Assembly (NCBI RefSeq): GCF_024198255.1
Contig: NZ_JAJVKW010000016.1
Coordinates: 1-64,000 of the forward strand
Source: Myxococcus guangdongensis
GTDB lineage: Bacteria > Myxococcota > Myxococcia > Myxococcales > Myxococcaceae
Direction of reading: 5' to 3'
Length of the DNA stretch: 64,000 bases
Shown: positions 44,202-53,308 of the stretch, piece after piece
Position numbering within the stretch: position 1 is the first letter of the stretch
Layout: each line of letters opens with the position of its first letter
The notes under the pieces: generated by a model
What the model was told of the DNA's origin: nothing
Database searches by the model: none
What the model saw: only the letters and a program-made list of their open reading frames with translations
Position numbers and translations under genes: made by a program

Positions 44202-45383
44202 ATGCGGACCCTTTCCCTCGTCGTCGGAATCCTGCTGCTCGCCCCCGAGGCCCTGGGCGCGCCCGAGTCCACCCCGGCTCCCGCCGGCACCGCCACCGTG
44301 CCGCTGGAGCAGCTCATCCCGCTGTACTCGCAGCGACAGGCGCCACCTCCCGCGCCGCCCACCGAGGCGCTGGTGAAGAGCGAGCTGAGCGGACGGTTGT
44401 CCGCGGATGCACTGCAAGTGGAGGCGACCTTCGAGGTGGAGGTGCTCGCGGACGGACGCTGGACGCAGGTGCGCCTGCTGCAACTCGACGCGGACACGTA
44501 CCCCACGGCCTTGCCCACGTTGGACGACGCCACGGTGGGCGTGGTGGATGGCTACCTGTGCCTGCTCACGCGCAAGGCGGGGCGTCAGAGCTTCGACGTG
44601 AGCCTCACCGTGCGCTCGTCGGGCACGGGCCCGGAGCGCCGTGCGCAGCTCCGCTTCGGTCCCCATGTCTCGCCGGTGCCGCTGGCGCTGGAGGCGGACA
44701 CGTCCGTGTTCACGCTGCTGGAGTCGCTGCCGTCCTCGGGCGAGGGCTACGCGCTCTATCCCGTGCAGGGCGCGCTGCGCGTCGGCTGGAAGGCGGCGTC
44801 CCAGGTGGCGCAGGCGACGAAGCCTCAGGTGCGTCCTCCGCTGGAGCCGCGCATCTCCGAGGCCACCGCGACGTGGGTGTCCACGCTGGAGGGCCGGGCC
44901 ACGCTTCGCGTCGGCTACACGTTGAGCCTGGACCGCGAGCAGGCGCTGGAGTTGGTGGTGCCGGAGGGGCACGCGTTGGAGCGCGTCACGCTCAACGCCA
45001 TCCCCGTGCCCGTGGAGGCGGTGACGGAGGGGGTGCTGCGGCTGAAGGTGGCGCCCGCGCGGCTCGGCGAGACAGCGGGTGCGCTCGAGGTGGTGCTGAC
45101 GCGGGAGCTGGGCGTGTTCCACCTGTCCGGCCGGTTGAAGCTGGCGCTGCCACGCGTCTCGTGGCCGGTGGCGGAGCTTCGGGCCCGCGCGCACTTCCCC
45201 GCGGTGTTCAACTACCGCCGCGAGGGTGGCAGCCTGGAGCAGTTCGAGGCGGCCGAGACGACGCCTCAGGGCGCGACGCTGCCGGGCAAGGTGCTGCACT
45301 TCCGTCAGTACCTGGTGGCCGCGTCCGCGCCCACGCTCGAGCTGGGCTACTCGGTGGACATCTCCAACAGCTACTTCCGTTGA
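44202..45383 (+). CDS. Hypothetical exported beta-rich protein, partner of the CreD-like gene
   Basis: A 393-residue protein with a signal peptide (MRTLSLVVGILLLAPEALGAP) and a predicted periplasmic beta-rich body. No family was recognised. Repeated patterns such as LEADTSVFTLLESLP and LRVGYTLSLDREQALELVVPEGHALERVTLN suggest several beta-sandwich units. It follows the CreD-like gene by 7 nt, so the two form a transcription unit. Its 3' end overlaps the end of the convergent kinase gene by 13 bp. A role in envelope homeostasis is inferred only from context. Confidence 0.7.
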   Translation: MRTLSLVVGILLLAPEALGAPESTPAPAGTATVPLEQLIPLYSQRQAPPPAPPTEALVKSELSGRLSADALQVEATFEVEVLADGRWTQVRLLQLDADTYPTALPTLDDATVGVVDGYLCLLTRKAGRQSFDVSLTVRSSGTGPERRAQLRFGPHVSPVPLALEADTSVFTLLESLPSSGEGYALYPVQGALRVGWKAASQVAQATKPQVRPPLEPRISEATATWVSTLEGRATLRVGYTLSLDREQALELVVPEGHALERVTLNAIPVPVEAVTEGVLRLKVAPARLGETAGALEVVLTRELGVFHLSGRLKLALPRVSWPVAELRARAHFPAVFNYRREGGSLEQFEAAETTPQGATLPGKVLHFRQYLVAASAPTLELGYSVDISNSYFR

Positions 45384-47005
45384 TGCACGGCGACGGCGAA
45401 GGCGGAGCCCTTCGTCTCCGGGTTCGCGGGCAGCAGCTCCAGACTGGAGCCGAAGGCGCGCAGCATGGACTGGGAGATGGTGAGGCCCAGGCCCGTGCCT
45501 CCGCGCTCGCGCGCCGTGGTGAAGAAGGCGTCGAAGATGCGGGCGCGGTTCGACTCGGAGATGCCGCGCCCGTCGTCCCGCACCACGACACGCACGACGC
45601 CGTCGGGCTGCGTCTCCACGGCGAGCGACACGCGGACGTCCTCGCCGCCGTGCTGACGGGCGTTGGTGATGAGCTGCCAGAGCACGTCCTCCATCACCTC
45701 GGAGGGCAGGGCCACGGTGAGGCCCTCGGGGACGGGGCCCACGTCCACGCGCTCCAGTCCCTCCGCGTGGGCCCTCTCGGTGACGGCTTTCAAGAGCGGA
45801 GCCAGCTCCACCTGGGCGGGCGTGGCGGTCATGGAGTCGGCGCGGGCCAGCTCCAGCAGTCGCTGCACCAGCCGCGTGAGTCGGCGCGCGTCGGCGTCGA
45901 TGTTGGAGAGGAAGCGCGTGCGCTGCTCGGCTGTCATCGCGTCCGCGCTGTCGCGCAACAGCTCCACCGCGCCCTGGATGGAGGCCAGCGGTGTCTTGAA
46001 CTCGTGCGACACGTTGGCCGCGAAGGAGCGGATGTACTGGTTGCGATCTCTCAGCGCGGTGGCCATGCCGGCGAGCGACTCGGACAGCTCGGCCAGCTCC
46101 GCGACGACGGGACGGGCCAGGGGTTCGTAGCCCTCTGGCGCGCTGGCGGCGATGGCGCGCGTCTGCTTCACCAGGGCTCGCACCGGACGGCCCAGCAGCG
46201 CGGCGGCGGCCAGCGACATCAGCCCGAGCGCGCCGAGCAGCACCAGGCCCGTGGCCGTCAGGTTCCAACGGTCCGCGTACGTGGCCTTGGCGAAGGTCAT
46301 CGGCGTGCGCGCCAGCACCACCGCGCCCCAGACGCGCTCGCCTTGCAGGATGGGCAGCGCCACCGAGACGCGGATGCCGGTGTCGCGGCTGAGCGAGGCC
46401 AGGGGCGTGTCCTCGGCCTCGGAGTGGCGGCGGCGCAGCACGCTCGCGGGCTCTCCTCGCAGGGCCTGTTGCACTTCGGGGCGGTCCGCCAACGTCGTGC
46501 CCAGCACGGCCGGGCTGCTGCTGGAGACCACCACGCCGCTGGTGTCGACCACGCGGATGCCCGCGAGCGTGGCGGCGCGCACGTTCTCCAGGAGCGGGTT
46601 GAGCTTCACGCCTGCCTCAAGGGCCAAGGGCTCACCGGGCACGAGCGCGCGCGGTGGCTCCTCGTCCGCGGGGAGCGGCTCGTCCGAGGCCTTGAGCGAC
46701 GGGAGGATGGGGCGCAGCCGCTTGTCATCGGGGATGGGGAAGGGCCACTTCGCGGTGCGAGTCCGTCCGTAGTCGCCCTCGCCGACGCGCTCGGCCAGCG
46801 TGGCGCGATAGAGCTCCACCACCACGGCGCCTTGGGTGAGCAGCTCCATCTCCGTCTGGCGGATGAGCTGGTTGTCGTAGACGCGCACGAAGGCGAGCCC
46901 GCCCAGCGTGAGCACGAAGCCCGCGAGCCCCACGGCCGCGAACACCATCCACAGCCGGGGCTGGGGGCGGCCGCTACGGGATGGCGAGCCGATAGCCGAG
47001 GCCAT
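45371..47005 (-). CDS. CreC-like sensor histidine kinase
   Basis: A 544-residue membrane kinase counted from ATG 47005; this start overlaps the end of the regulator gene by 32 bp, and ATG 46948 is an alternative. TM1 is ~20-41. A long periplasmic sensor (~42-245) resembles a double-Cache/CreC-type domain. TM2 is ~252-272. A HAMP-like linker, HisKA with His334 in NVSHEFKTPLASI, and HATPase_c with DDGRGIS and TGLGLTIS follow. It should phosphorylate the regulator encoded immediately upstream. Confidence 0.9.
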   Translation of the reverse strand: MASAIGSPSRSGRPQPRLWMVFAAVGLAGFVLTLGGLAFVRVYDNQLIRQTEMELLTQGAVVVELYRATLAERVGEGDYGRTRTAKWPFPIPDDKRLRPILPSLKASDEPLPADEEPPRALVPGEPLALEAGVKLNPLLENVRAATLAGIRVVDTSGVVVSSSSPAVLGTTLADRPEVQQALRGEPASVLRRRHSEAEDTPLASLSRDTGIRVSVALPILQGERVWGAVVLARTPMTFAKATYADRWNLTATGLVLLGALGLMSLAAAALLGRPVRALVKQTRAIAASAPEGYEPLARPVVAELAELSESLAGMATALRDRNQYIRSFAANVSHEFKTPLASIQGAVELLRDSADAMTAEQRTRFLSNIDADARRLTRLVQRLLELARADSMTATPAQVELAPLLKAVTERAHAEGLERVDVGPVPEGLTVALPSEVMEDVLWQLITNARQHGGEDVRVSLAVETQPDGVVRVVVRDDGRGISESNRARIFDAFFTTARERGGTGLGLTISQSMLRAFGSSLELLPANPETKGSAFAVAVHQRK

Positions 47006-47663
47006 GCACCGTCTCGATGACTTCCCCGCCGACACCGGCGAACTTCTGCCGCACCCGACGCACGTGGCTGTCGATGGTCCGGTCACTCACCACGCCGTCG
47101 TCGTAGACGCGCGTCATGACCTCGTCCCGGGTGAACACCTTACCCGGCACGCGCAACAGCGCCGCGAGCAGGTGGAACTCCGTCACGGTGAGCACCACCT
47201 CCTGTTCGCCCCACCAGGCGCGGAAGCGCTCCTCGTCCAGCTTCAGGGGGCCGCGCATCAAGGGCTTCGACGCCGCGGAGGTCTCGGGCGCGGGCCGCGC
47301 GCGGCGCAGCACCGCCTTCACGCGCGCCACCAGCTCGCGCGGGCTGAAGGGCTTGGTCAGGTAGTCGTCGCCGCCCAGCTCCAGGCCGAGGATGCGGTCC
47401 ACCTCATCGTCCCGCGAGGAGAGGAAGACGATGGGCAGCTCGTGTGTGCGCCGCACCTCGCGGCACACCGTGAGCCCGTCCATCTCCGGCATCATGATGT
47501 CCAGGACGATGAGCGCGGGGAGCGAGCGCTGGACGTGGGCCAGCGCCGCTCGCCCCTCCGCGGCCTCTTCCACGCGGAAGCCGCCTTGCTCCAGCGCGAA
47601 ACGGACGATGTCCCGCAGGTGGGGATCATCATCGACGACCAGGACGGTGGGACGTTCAGCCAC
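46974..47663 (-). CDS. CreB-like OmpR-family response regulator
   Basis: A 229-residue regulator with a receiver domain (phospho-acceptor Asp55 in LIVLDIMMPEMDG, Lys at FTKP-like YLTKPF) and an OmpR/PhoB winged helix (~130-229, including LLRVPGKVFTRDEVMTRVY and RTIDSHVRRVRQKF). It is first of the two-gene unit with the CreC-like kinase. An A/T-rich tract at ~47733-47750, 70-87 nt upstream, may be a promoter UP element in this GC-rich genome. Confidence 0.92.
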   Translation of the reverse strand: MAERPTVLVVDDDPHLRDIVRFALEQGGFRVEEAAEGRAALAHVQRSLPALIVLDIMMPEMDGLTVCREVRRTHELPIVFLSSRDDEVDRILGLELGGDDYLTKPFSPRELVARVKAVLRRARPAPETSAASKPLMRGPLKLDEERFRAWWGEQEVVLTVTEFHLLAALLRVPGKVFTRDEVMTRVYDDGVVSDRTIDSHVRRVRQKFAGVGGEVIETVHGLGYRLAIP

Positions 47664-47877
47664 GCGACACTCGGGTTGGGGAGGGCGCGGAGTGTACCTC
47701 CGACACGGCCGGACCTGGGCGTACAGTCACCTTTTCATTTTTTATTCGGGCCGGACGCAACCCGGTGCGGGCGGGTCCGATAACCCCAAGGAATGCGGTC
47801 GTCTGGCTTCGGGGGAAGTCAGCGCCACTTGATTGACGGAAGGACGAGCGACCTCGGGGGAGGGGCTCGTCCGGTTC

Positions 47878-47907
47878 GAGCCGGGGCGGCTGCATGCGCC
47901 CCGGCTC
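47878..47907 (-). terminator. Hairpin terminator after the microprotein gene
   Basis: GAGCCGGGGC and GCCCCGGCTC form a perfect 10-bp stem (11 with the next pair) and a ~9-nt loop. On the minus strand it starts 6 nt after the stop of the 38-codon gene at 47914-48030. There is no U-tract, as with the hairpin at 5279. Confidence 0.55.
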
Positions 47908-47913
47908 AGCCTG

Positions 47914-48030
47914 TCAATTGGCTTCGCGAACCTTCAGTCGCCGCGAGCGCCGTCGCGGGCGACGGATGGCCACCGCCGCCGCGAGCATCAACACCACCGG
48001 AACGAACACCAACAACGTTTGAGCCGTCAC
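47914..48030 (-). CDS. 38-residue single-span membrane microprotein
   Basis: A short GTG-started ORF of 38 codons. Evidence is a very strong ribosome site (GGAGGAGGGAGACG directly before GTG), a hairpin 6 nt after the stop, and a clean plan: a hydrophobic helix at residues 5-22 (TLLVFVPVVLMLAAAVAI) followed by a dense basic tail (RRPRRRSRRLK). This positive-inside layout predicts an inner-membrane peptide with a cytoplasmic C-terminus. It lies between the CreB-like regulator and a lipoprotein gene. Function is unknown; small proteins of this kind often regulate membrane kinases or transporters. Confidence 0.6.
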   Translation of the reverse strand: MTAQTLLVFVPVVLMLAAAVAIRRPRRRSRRLKVREAN

Positions 48031-48135
48031 CGTCTCCCTCCTCCATGCACTATGGCGGAGGGGTCTGACGTTCCTTCTCCGGAAAACCTGAATTAACCAG
48101 GACTCCCGGTGTCGGGAGAGGTGTGACGCTCCGGA

Positions 48136-48546
48136 TCAACCGCAGGAGAATTCGCCGGAGCTGGTGTGCACCACCGCGCCGGTGGCGTCCGTGACGGTGG
48201 CGCTGACGCGCAGGGAGGAAAAGATGGTGCCACTTTCGTCAGGGGTCCGACACGTGAAGCTGCGGCTCGCACCTCCCGGAGTGGGGCCGGACGTGTAGTA
48301 CCTGCCCGTCGCTTCGAGGAAGATCCGCTGGGTCCACGTATAGGTGAACGGTGCGACGCCTTCGGTGACGAGCGCATCGCAGCTGACCCGGCTAGAGTCC
48401 TGCGAACAGGAGAGCGAAGCCGTGAGCCCCGCGCGCTGGGCGCCCATCACATCCTCGGACGTGGGCGTGTCCTCGAGCGTGCCGCCACATGCCGTCAGCA
48501 AGGTCCCAGCTCCGAGCACCACCGCCACCATGAGCTTCGACTTCAT
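48136..48546 (-). CDS. Small lipoprotein with a single Ig-like domain
   Basis: A 136-residue lipoprotein. The signal ends in LLTAC (Cys20) after MKSKLMVAVVLGAGT. The mature domain (~40-136) looks like a small Ig/PKD-type sandwich (VAPFTYTWTQR, SRSFTCRTPDESG, RVSATVTDATGAVVH) with two probable disulfides. The open frame extends far upstream, but the lipoprotein signal fixes the start at the ATG at 48546. It is the first of several exported proteins in this stretch. Confidence 0.78.
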   Translation of the reverse strand: MKSKLMVAVVLGAGTLLTACGGTLEDTPTSEDVMGAQRAGLTASLSCSQDSSRVSCDALVTEGVAPFTYTWTQRIFLEATGRYYTSGPTPGGASRSFTCRTPDESGTIFSSLRVSATVTDATGAVVHTSSGEFSCG

Positions 48547-48656
48547 GGATGCCTCCGCGAGAGATTCGGGTGAAGGATGCGCGAGAAGCCTATCGTGGAT
48601 GGCAATGATTGGCGTGGGTCCTGAGTGACCAGCCGCCCTTGATTGAGATTGCGCCG

Positions 48657-50780
48657 TCAGCGCGCACATGGAGTGGGCGAGCGTCGGCGGGCCGACGCGG
48701 CGAGCCCCAGCCAGAAAATAGCGCTGATGCCATACGCCACCCACACCACTGTCGGCCGGCGGTACTCGAGCCACAGCGTCCCCTCGCCAATGCCGAGCAG
48801 GTGCGGGTATGCGCGGAACAGCGGCTGCTCGCGACCCTGCGCGTCCACCAGTCGCATCCCAGGGAACCACGCGAGCTTCACCTTGAAGAGACGTGGGCCC
48901 ACGGAGGGCAGGTCCAATCGATAGCGTCCGGGGCCCTCCTTGTTCAGCGTGGCGGGCTCGGGTGGCAGCTTCACGGAGGGGCCCGCGACGGCGAGCGCGT
49001 CCTCCAGCGGTTGCCACTCCGCGTCTCCCACGAGCGTCTGCCGCAGGTGGATGCGCGCCTCGCACGCGGGGCCCATGGGGTGGAAGTAGGCGTTGTAGAA
49101 GTAGCGCTCGGCGCGCTCGAACGGCATCAGCTCCGAGGGCGGCAGCAGCTCCACGCTCGTGTTGAACGCGGGACCTCCGGCGATGCCGTCACGCGGCTCG
49201 ACGCGGACCGTGCGGAAGGGCGCGCCATTCACGGAGAACGAAGGCTCGGGGACGAAGCGGAAGCGCGGGGTGCCCCCCTCCTCGAGCGTGCGCGAGTAAC
49301 AGGCCGCGCGGGTCTTGATGTCTTCCAGCGTTGTCTCGGGCGCCACGGGCCTCGCTGACAGGACGCGCGTGTCCACCGAGAAGCGGGTGATGTTGAAGTC
49401 CGCGAGGAAGTGGTCGAGCACGCACTGCTGGAAGGGACACGCGAAGCTGCCGAAGTAGAAGTGGTCCAGGATGACCGGTCGGCCCACGAGCGTGGCCATG
49501 TACGAACTCACCAGGTGGTTCGCGGTGTTGCTCTCCCAGAAGAGCCCCTTGGGTCCTCGGAAGTGCTCGTCCACCACGCCGAGGTAGCTCTCCACCGCGA
49601 AGTCGAACGGGCGCCGATACTCCAGCGCGAAGTGTCGACCGAAGCGCTCATCCGTGACGCCGGTCGAGCCCTCTCGCGCGAAGCGCGACCCACCCGCGAG
49701 CCGGCCCGGGAGCGTGAAGCCCGAGCGCAACGGGAAGAGCCAAGCCAGCAGGGCCAGCGCCACGAACGCGGCGGCGCGCGCCACGTGGCTCCTCCACGGG
49801 TCGGTCGAGGGCAACGCATCCAGCACGGCCGCCACCATGGCGGGGACCAGCACGAGCCCGCAGATGTCGAAGCGGTAGTAGTGCAGCGCGGGCAGCCACG
49901 GCGAGTCCTTGAACACGAGCGCGAAGAGGGACGGGACAAGGAGCGTCACCGCCGCGGAGGCGAACAGCCGCATGCCGCGCGTCCACCCGAACAGCGCCAC
50001 GGGCAGGCACACGAGCAGCACGCTCCAACCCGTCTGTTCGACCATGACCAGGTTGCTGACCATCAATCCGCGATGCGCGAGGAACGGAAGCCAGAAGAAC
50101 GCACTCAGCCCCGCGCCCAGCACCAGCGCGCCCACGAGGCGGACGTCCCGGAGGATGCGGGGCAGCGAGAGCAGCACGAGCACTCCCGCCGCGAGCCCCA
50201 TGATGAGGTGCGACAGGACAACGCCCGCGAGCAGCAACGCGAGCCGTCGGGGTCTCGGCGTGCCATGGAGCTCGGCGGCCACCGCGAAGAAGAAGAACGC
50301 GCCGAGGAACTGGCTCGTGATTCCCACGCGGAACAGGTCCAGGAAGCAGAGCCCCTGCGCGAAGCCCTCGGCCTTGTGCGTGTAGAACAGGGTGATGGAC
50401 GCGAGGACGAAGAGCCCGCGCACCCACGGACGCTCGAAGCGCCAGGCCAGCAGGCCCACGCCCGCGAAGTAGCCCGCGACGAGCAGTGACAGGAACAGCT
50501 TGAAGACGTCGACGGGCTCGAGCGGCAGCAGCCACAACAGTGCGCCCAGGAGCAGGTCCTCGAGTGGCGGGTAGAACAGGTTCTGGACGTACCCGAGGAA
50601 GGCGCTGTCGTTGAACTGGTGGAAGTATCCCCGACGCACCGCCATGCCGCTGGCGAGGTGCCCCGCGACGTCGATGCTGAAGACATCCAGCCGTGTGACG
50701 ATGAGCACGACCCCATAGGCCGTCGCGAGCGCGAGGGCCCACAGGAGCGCGGAGGTGTGGGCGACGGGTGACTGCCGCAT
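48657..50780 (-). CDS. Large polytopic GT-C-like membrane protein
   Basis: A 707-residue protein with ~10-11 TM helices in the first ~400 residues and a soluble C-terminal ~300 residues. The first loop has a conserved-looking Asp (FSIDVAGHLASG), and the membrane pattern resembles GT-C glycosyltransferases or YfhO-type proteins that use lipid-linked sugars. The family is not certain. The C-terminal part holds FRFVPEPSFSVNG and RYRLDLPSVGPRLF strands. If it is a glycosyltransferase, it would modify a lipid or exported protein on the outer face of the inner membrane. It lies among exported proteins, which could be substrates. Confidence 0.65.
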   Translation of the reverse strand: MRQSPVAHTSALLWALALATAYGVVLIVTRLDVFSIDVAGHLASGMAVRRGYFHQFNDSAFLGYVQNLFYPPLEDLLLGALLWLLPLEPVDVFKLFLSLLVAGYFAGVGLLAWRFERPWVRGLFVLASITLFYTHKAEGFAQGLCFLDLFRVGITSQFLGAFFFFAVAAELHGTPRPRRLALLLAGVVLSHLIMGLAAGVLVLLSLPRILRDVRLVGALVLGAGLSAFFWLPFLAHRGLMVSNLVMVEQTGWSVLLVCLPVALFGWTRGMRLFASAAVTLLVPSLFALVFKDSPWLPALHYYRFDICGLVLVPAMVAAVLDALPSTDPWRSHVARAAAFVALALLAWLFPLRSGFTLPGRLAGGSRFAREGSTGVTDERFGRHFALEYRRPFDFAVESYLGVVDEHFRGPKGLFWESNTANHLVSSYMATLVGRPVILDHFYFGSFACPFQQCVLDHFLADFNITRFSVDTRVLSARPVAPETTLEDIKTRAACYSRTLEEGGTPRFRFVPEPSFSVNGAPFRTVRVEPRDGIAGGPAFNTSVELLPPSELMPFERAERYFYNAYFHPMGPACEARIHLRQTLVGDAEWQPLEDALAVAGPSVKLPPEPATLNKEGPGRYRLDLPSVGPRLFKVKLAWFPGMRLVDAQGREQPLFRAYPHLLGIGEGTLWLEYRRPTVVWVAYGISAIFWLGLAASARRRSPTPCAR

Positions 50781-50845
50781 CTGGAAGCAACGTCAGGCGG
50801 GAGGACGCCGTCGTGCCGGCGCCGTTCCCTCACGGACGTCGGGAC

Positions 50846-51451
50846 TCAGCCTCCCTCGGAGGTGCCGCCGCCGTTGGTGCACGTGTAGCAACCAGGCTCC
50901 GTGCCACACCAGCCCGGGCCGCGCGAATCGACACAGTACGTCGGGCACGTGTAGCAATTCGGCTCGTTCCCACACCAACCCGCGCCCCGGGTATTGGCGC
51001 AGACCTGGCCGCACTGCACGCAGTTCGGCTCCTGTCCGCACCAGCCGGTACCGCGCGTGGACGCGCACTGCTTGGGACAGACGTAACAGGCCGGCTCCGT
51101 GCCGCAGTACGCGGAGCCCCGCGTACTGGAGCAGGACGTGCTCGGGGGCGGCCCGCCGGGCGAAGGAATCTTGAAGCAGTTCGGCTCCAGGCCCATGTAG
51201 CCAGGGCCGCGCGTCTGATAACAGGCGGCGCCGTACATGATCTGACAGCCGAAGATGGCATCCCACTCCTGGCCCGCGGGACAGTTGTGCTGGGTGGGGC
51301 CCGCGGCCTGGGCGCTTTCCTCGAAGAAGGAGTCATCCTGCTGCGTCCACGACTCGGCCGGGTCGAGCTCCGAGCCCGCGCAACTGGAGACGACGAGTCC
51401 CAGGACCACGGTGAGCAATACACGCGATGAAGGGAGGATGTGTCGGAGCAT
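50846..51451 (-). CDS. Cys-rich tandem-repeat lipoprotein
   Basis: A 201-residue lipoprotein. The signal ends VVSSC (Cys24). After an acidic spacer, residues ~80-195 carry about five related units of ~22 residues with the pattern TRGxGWCGxEPNCYxC; copies include TRGSAYCGTEPACYVC, TRGTGWCGQEPNCVQC and SRGPGWCGTEPGCYTC. Each unit has three or four cysteines at fixed spacing, suggesting a chain of small disulfide modules. No family is known to me. The C-terminus is Gly/Ser-rich. It is probably a surface-exposed structural or binding lipoprotein. Confidence 0.75.
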   Translation of the reverse strand: MLRHILPSSRVLLTVVLGLVVSSCAGSELDPAESWTQQDDSFFEESAQAAGPTQHNCPAGQEWDAIFGCQIMYGAACYQTRGPGYMGLEPNCFKIPSPGGPPPSTSCSSTRGSAYCGTEPACYVCPKQCASTRGTGWCGQEPNCVQCGQVCANTRGAGWCGNEPNCYTCPTYCVDSRGPGWCGTEPGCYTCTNGGGTSEGG

Positions 51452-51554
51452 GGCTGAGATTCAGACCTCCAAGAAGACCCGCCATTGTGGTGCGAGTGCA
51501 CTCTCGGTACAAGTGAAATCCCGGTGCCAGTGAAGATCCGTCTGGGCTTGAATT

Positions 51555-52793
51555 TCAGCGGGTCTCACCCGGGCCCACCGCGGGGTGTCTGTCATTCGAA
51601 GTGGGCGGCTTTCCGTAGAACGTGGTGGGGCCGAAGCCGTCCCGACCGGCGGCGACCATCAGGGCGAACCCTTCCGGGCCCGCGCCGATGGAAGCGGTGG
51701 GGGACTCCAGTTGATAGCGGCCCGGCGCCGTCTGTCGGAAGTGGATGCCGGGGAGCGAGGACAGCGCCTTCCGCTCCGCATAGGCGGTGTCGTAGGTGAA
51801 GTCACGCCCGTCGGAGGCGCGGCAGAACAGCCGCTGGGGCGAGTAGACCGCGCAGTACCAGGACCACGCATAGGGCAGGTCCACCGCGTGCGCGGCGTCC
51901 TGGAGGACATGCGACGGCGTCGCCGGTGGAAGCGGGATGAAGAAGAACTGGAGGTTCGTCTGCGCCCAATCCTTGATGGGGGCCGCCATCTCCAGCTCGA
52001 CGCGCGTCACTCCGTCCGCTTGTTTCAAGGTCACATTCTTGAAACGATGTGAACGCGTATCGAGTGAGGGATACAGCACGGGCTCGGCGGCGCGGGGCAG
52101 GGCCGGGCGCGTGTCCCCCGTCGCGAGCGCGGACACGGTGAGGTGGTCCACGAACCCCACGTAGTCGCGCGCGGTGGCGAGCGTGACGCCGAGCGTGCGC
52201 GGCACCGGGTGCCCCGTCAGGGCGTAGTAGCGCTCCAGCGGGACCTCGACGTGGACGCGCGCGCCATCGACCTGGAGGATGACGCCGGTGTCCTGGCCCA
52301 CCGCGTCCGCTCGGACCGGGTCTCTCACGTAGACCTGCGGCGTGTAGCCCATCATCACCGGCGCCATGAGCCCCACGCGGACGTCCAGGCGATGGGGCAG
52401 CTCCAGGTCCGTGCGGACCGGATAGGCCAGGTCGGCGGCGTACTGCGGGTCGGCCGTCAGCGCATAGCGCGAGGGGACGCCGTCGGTGGGCTCGCCGAGG
52501 AAGAGGTAGAGGTTCTGGTCCGCCGGGTTGCGGAAGCCGCCCTGGAGCGTCGCGTCCACGACGAGGTGCGTGGCCGTCCTCGTGGCCGACATCGCGGTGA
52601 GGACCAGCTCCCGAGCGCCCGTCAGCTCCAGGCGGGTGACTTGCTGGTGCTCGGCGACGTGGGCACAGCGCGCTTCGTCGGCGCCAGCGCCCAGCGCACA
52701 GTCCAGCGCGTACGGCGGCGGCCGGGAGGTACAGCAGGGCAGGGCGGCCCCGAGGAGCAGCCCTGCCTGGAGGAGGCGACGCGGGACTACCAC
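51555..52793 (-). CDS. Hypothetical lipoprotein, carbohydrate-binding-like fold possible
   Basis: A 412-residue protein with a lipoprotein-type signal (LLLGAALPCC) and GTG start overlapping the stop of the upstream gene by 7 bp. The body has two beta-rich halves with similar strands (ATHLVVDATLQGGFRNPADQNLYLFLGEP and VTRVELEMAAPIKDWAQTNLQFFFIPLP), implying duplication. No catalytic motif was recognised. The overlap with 52787-53308 shows an operon. Confidence 0.68.
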   Translation of the reverse strand: MVVPRRLLQAGLLLGAALPCCTSRPPPYALDCALGAGADEARCAHVAEHQQVTRLELTGARELVLTAMSATRTATHLVVDATLQGGFRNPADQNLYLFLGEPTDGVPSRYALTADPQYAADLAYPVRTDLELPHRLDVRVGLMAPVMMGYTPQVYVRDPVRADAVGQDTGVILQVDGARVHVEVPLERYYALTGHPVPRTLGVTLATARDYVGFVDHLTVSALATGDTRPALPRAAEPVLYPSLDTRSHRFKNVTLKQADGVTRVELEMAAPIKDWAQTNLQFFFIPLPPATPSHVLQDAAHAVDLPYAWSWYCAVYSPQRLFCRASDGRDFTYDTAYAERKALSSLPGIHFRQTAPGRYQLESPTASIGAGPEGFALMVAAGRDGFGPTTFYGKPPTSNDRHPAVGPGETR

Positions 52794-53308
52794 CGCTCGA
52801 TGGAGGTGATGGTCAGCGCGAACGGAGGACCGGAGAAGCTCGAGTTGTTCGTGCAGGGCCGCTCGGCGATGTCACCCAGGTTGGCCGAGTAGAAGCCGTA
52901 GGTGGAGCCGTTGCCCTTCTCGTAGAACACGCTGCCGCCGGGCAGGGTGACCTTCCACACGAAGTTGAAGCTGTCGTACCACTTGGGCGACGTGCGGTGG
53001 GAGATGAAGCTGCGCACCGTCACCGTCCAGGTCCACGGCGCGGAGGCGGGCGCGGCGACCGTCTGCGTGTTGTCCCAGTCGAAGGCGACCCAGTTGTCCA
53101 GCCCGCCCCAGCCGTGGATGAGCTCCACCGACGTGCCCCACGGCAGGGAGAGGTTCCGGTACGACATCCGGATCTCCGCCTCGTAGGAGCTGGCATACAG
53201 ACAGGAGTGGAGCGACGCGCGGCCATCCGCCCAGTGCTCGATGGCGAAGGACGACGAGGACGCGAGGAACAGCGCGAGGGCGCAGAGCTTTCGGACGGCC
53301 GAGGTCAT
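52787..53308 (-). CDS. Hypothetical secreted protein
   Basis: A 173-residue exported protein with signal peptide MTSAVRKLCALALFLASSSSFA. The mature part is a small beta-sandwich rich in Trp/Tyr/Ser (GWGGLDNWVAFDWDN, PKWYDSFNFVWKVTLPGG) with two conserved-looking Cys. It resembles carbohydrate-binding or lectin-type sandwiches only in composition. It is first in a two-gene unit with the lipoprotein downstream. Confidence 0.68.
   Translation of the reverse strand: MTSAVRKLCALALFLASSSSFAIEHWADGRASLHSCLYASSYEAEIRMSYRNLSLPWGTSVELIHGWGGLDNWVAFDWDNTQTVAAPASAPWTWTVTVRSFISHRTSPKWYDSFNFVWKVTLPGGSVFYEKGNGSTYGFYSANLGDIAERPCTNNSSFSGPPFALTITSIERW

Noticed and set aside
47833-48096. 87-codon plus-strand ORF over the microprotein region
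   Set aside because: Arg/His/Pro-rich without a ribosome site, while the other strand has a much better start and hairpin.
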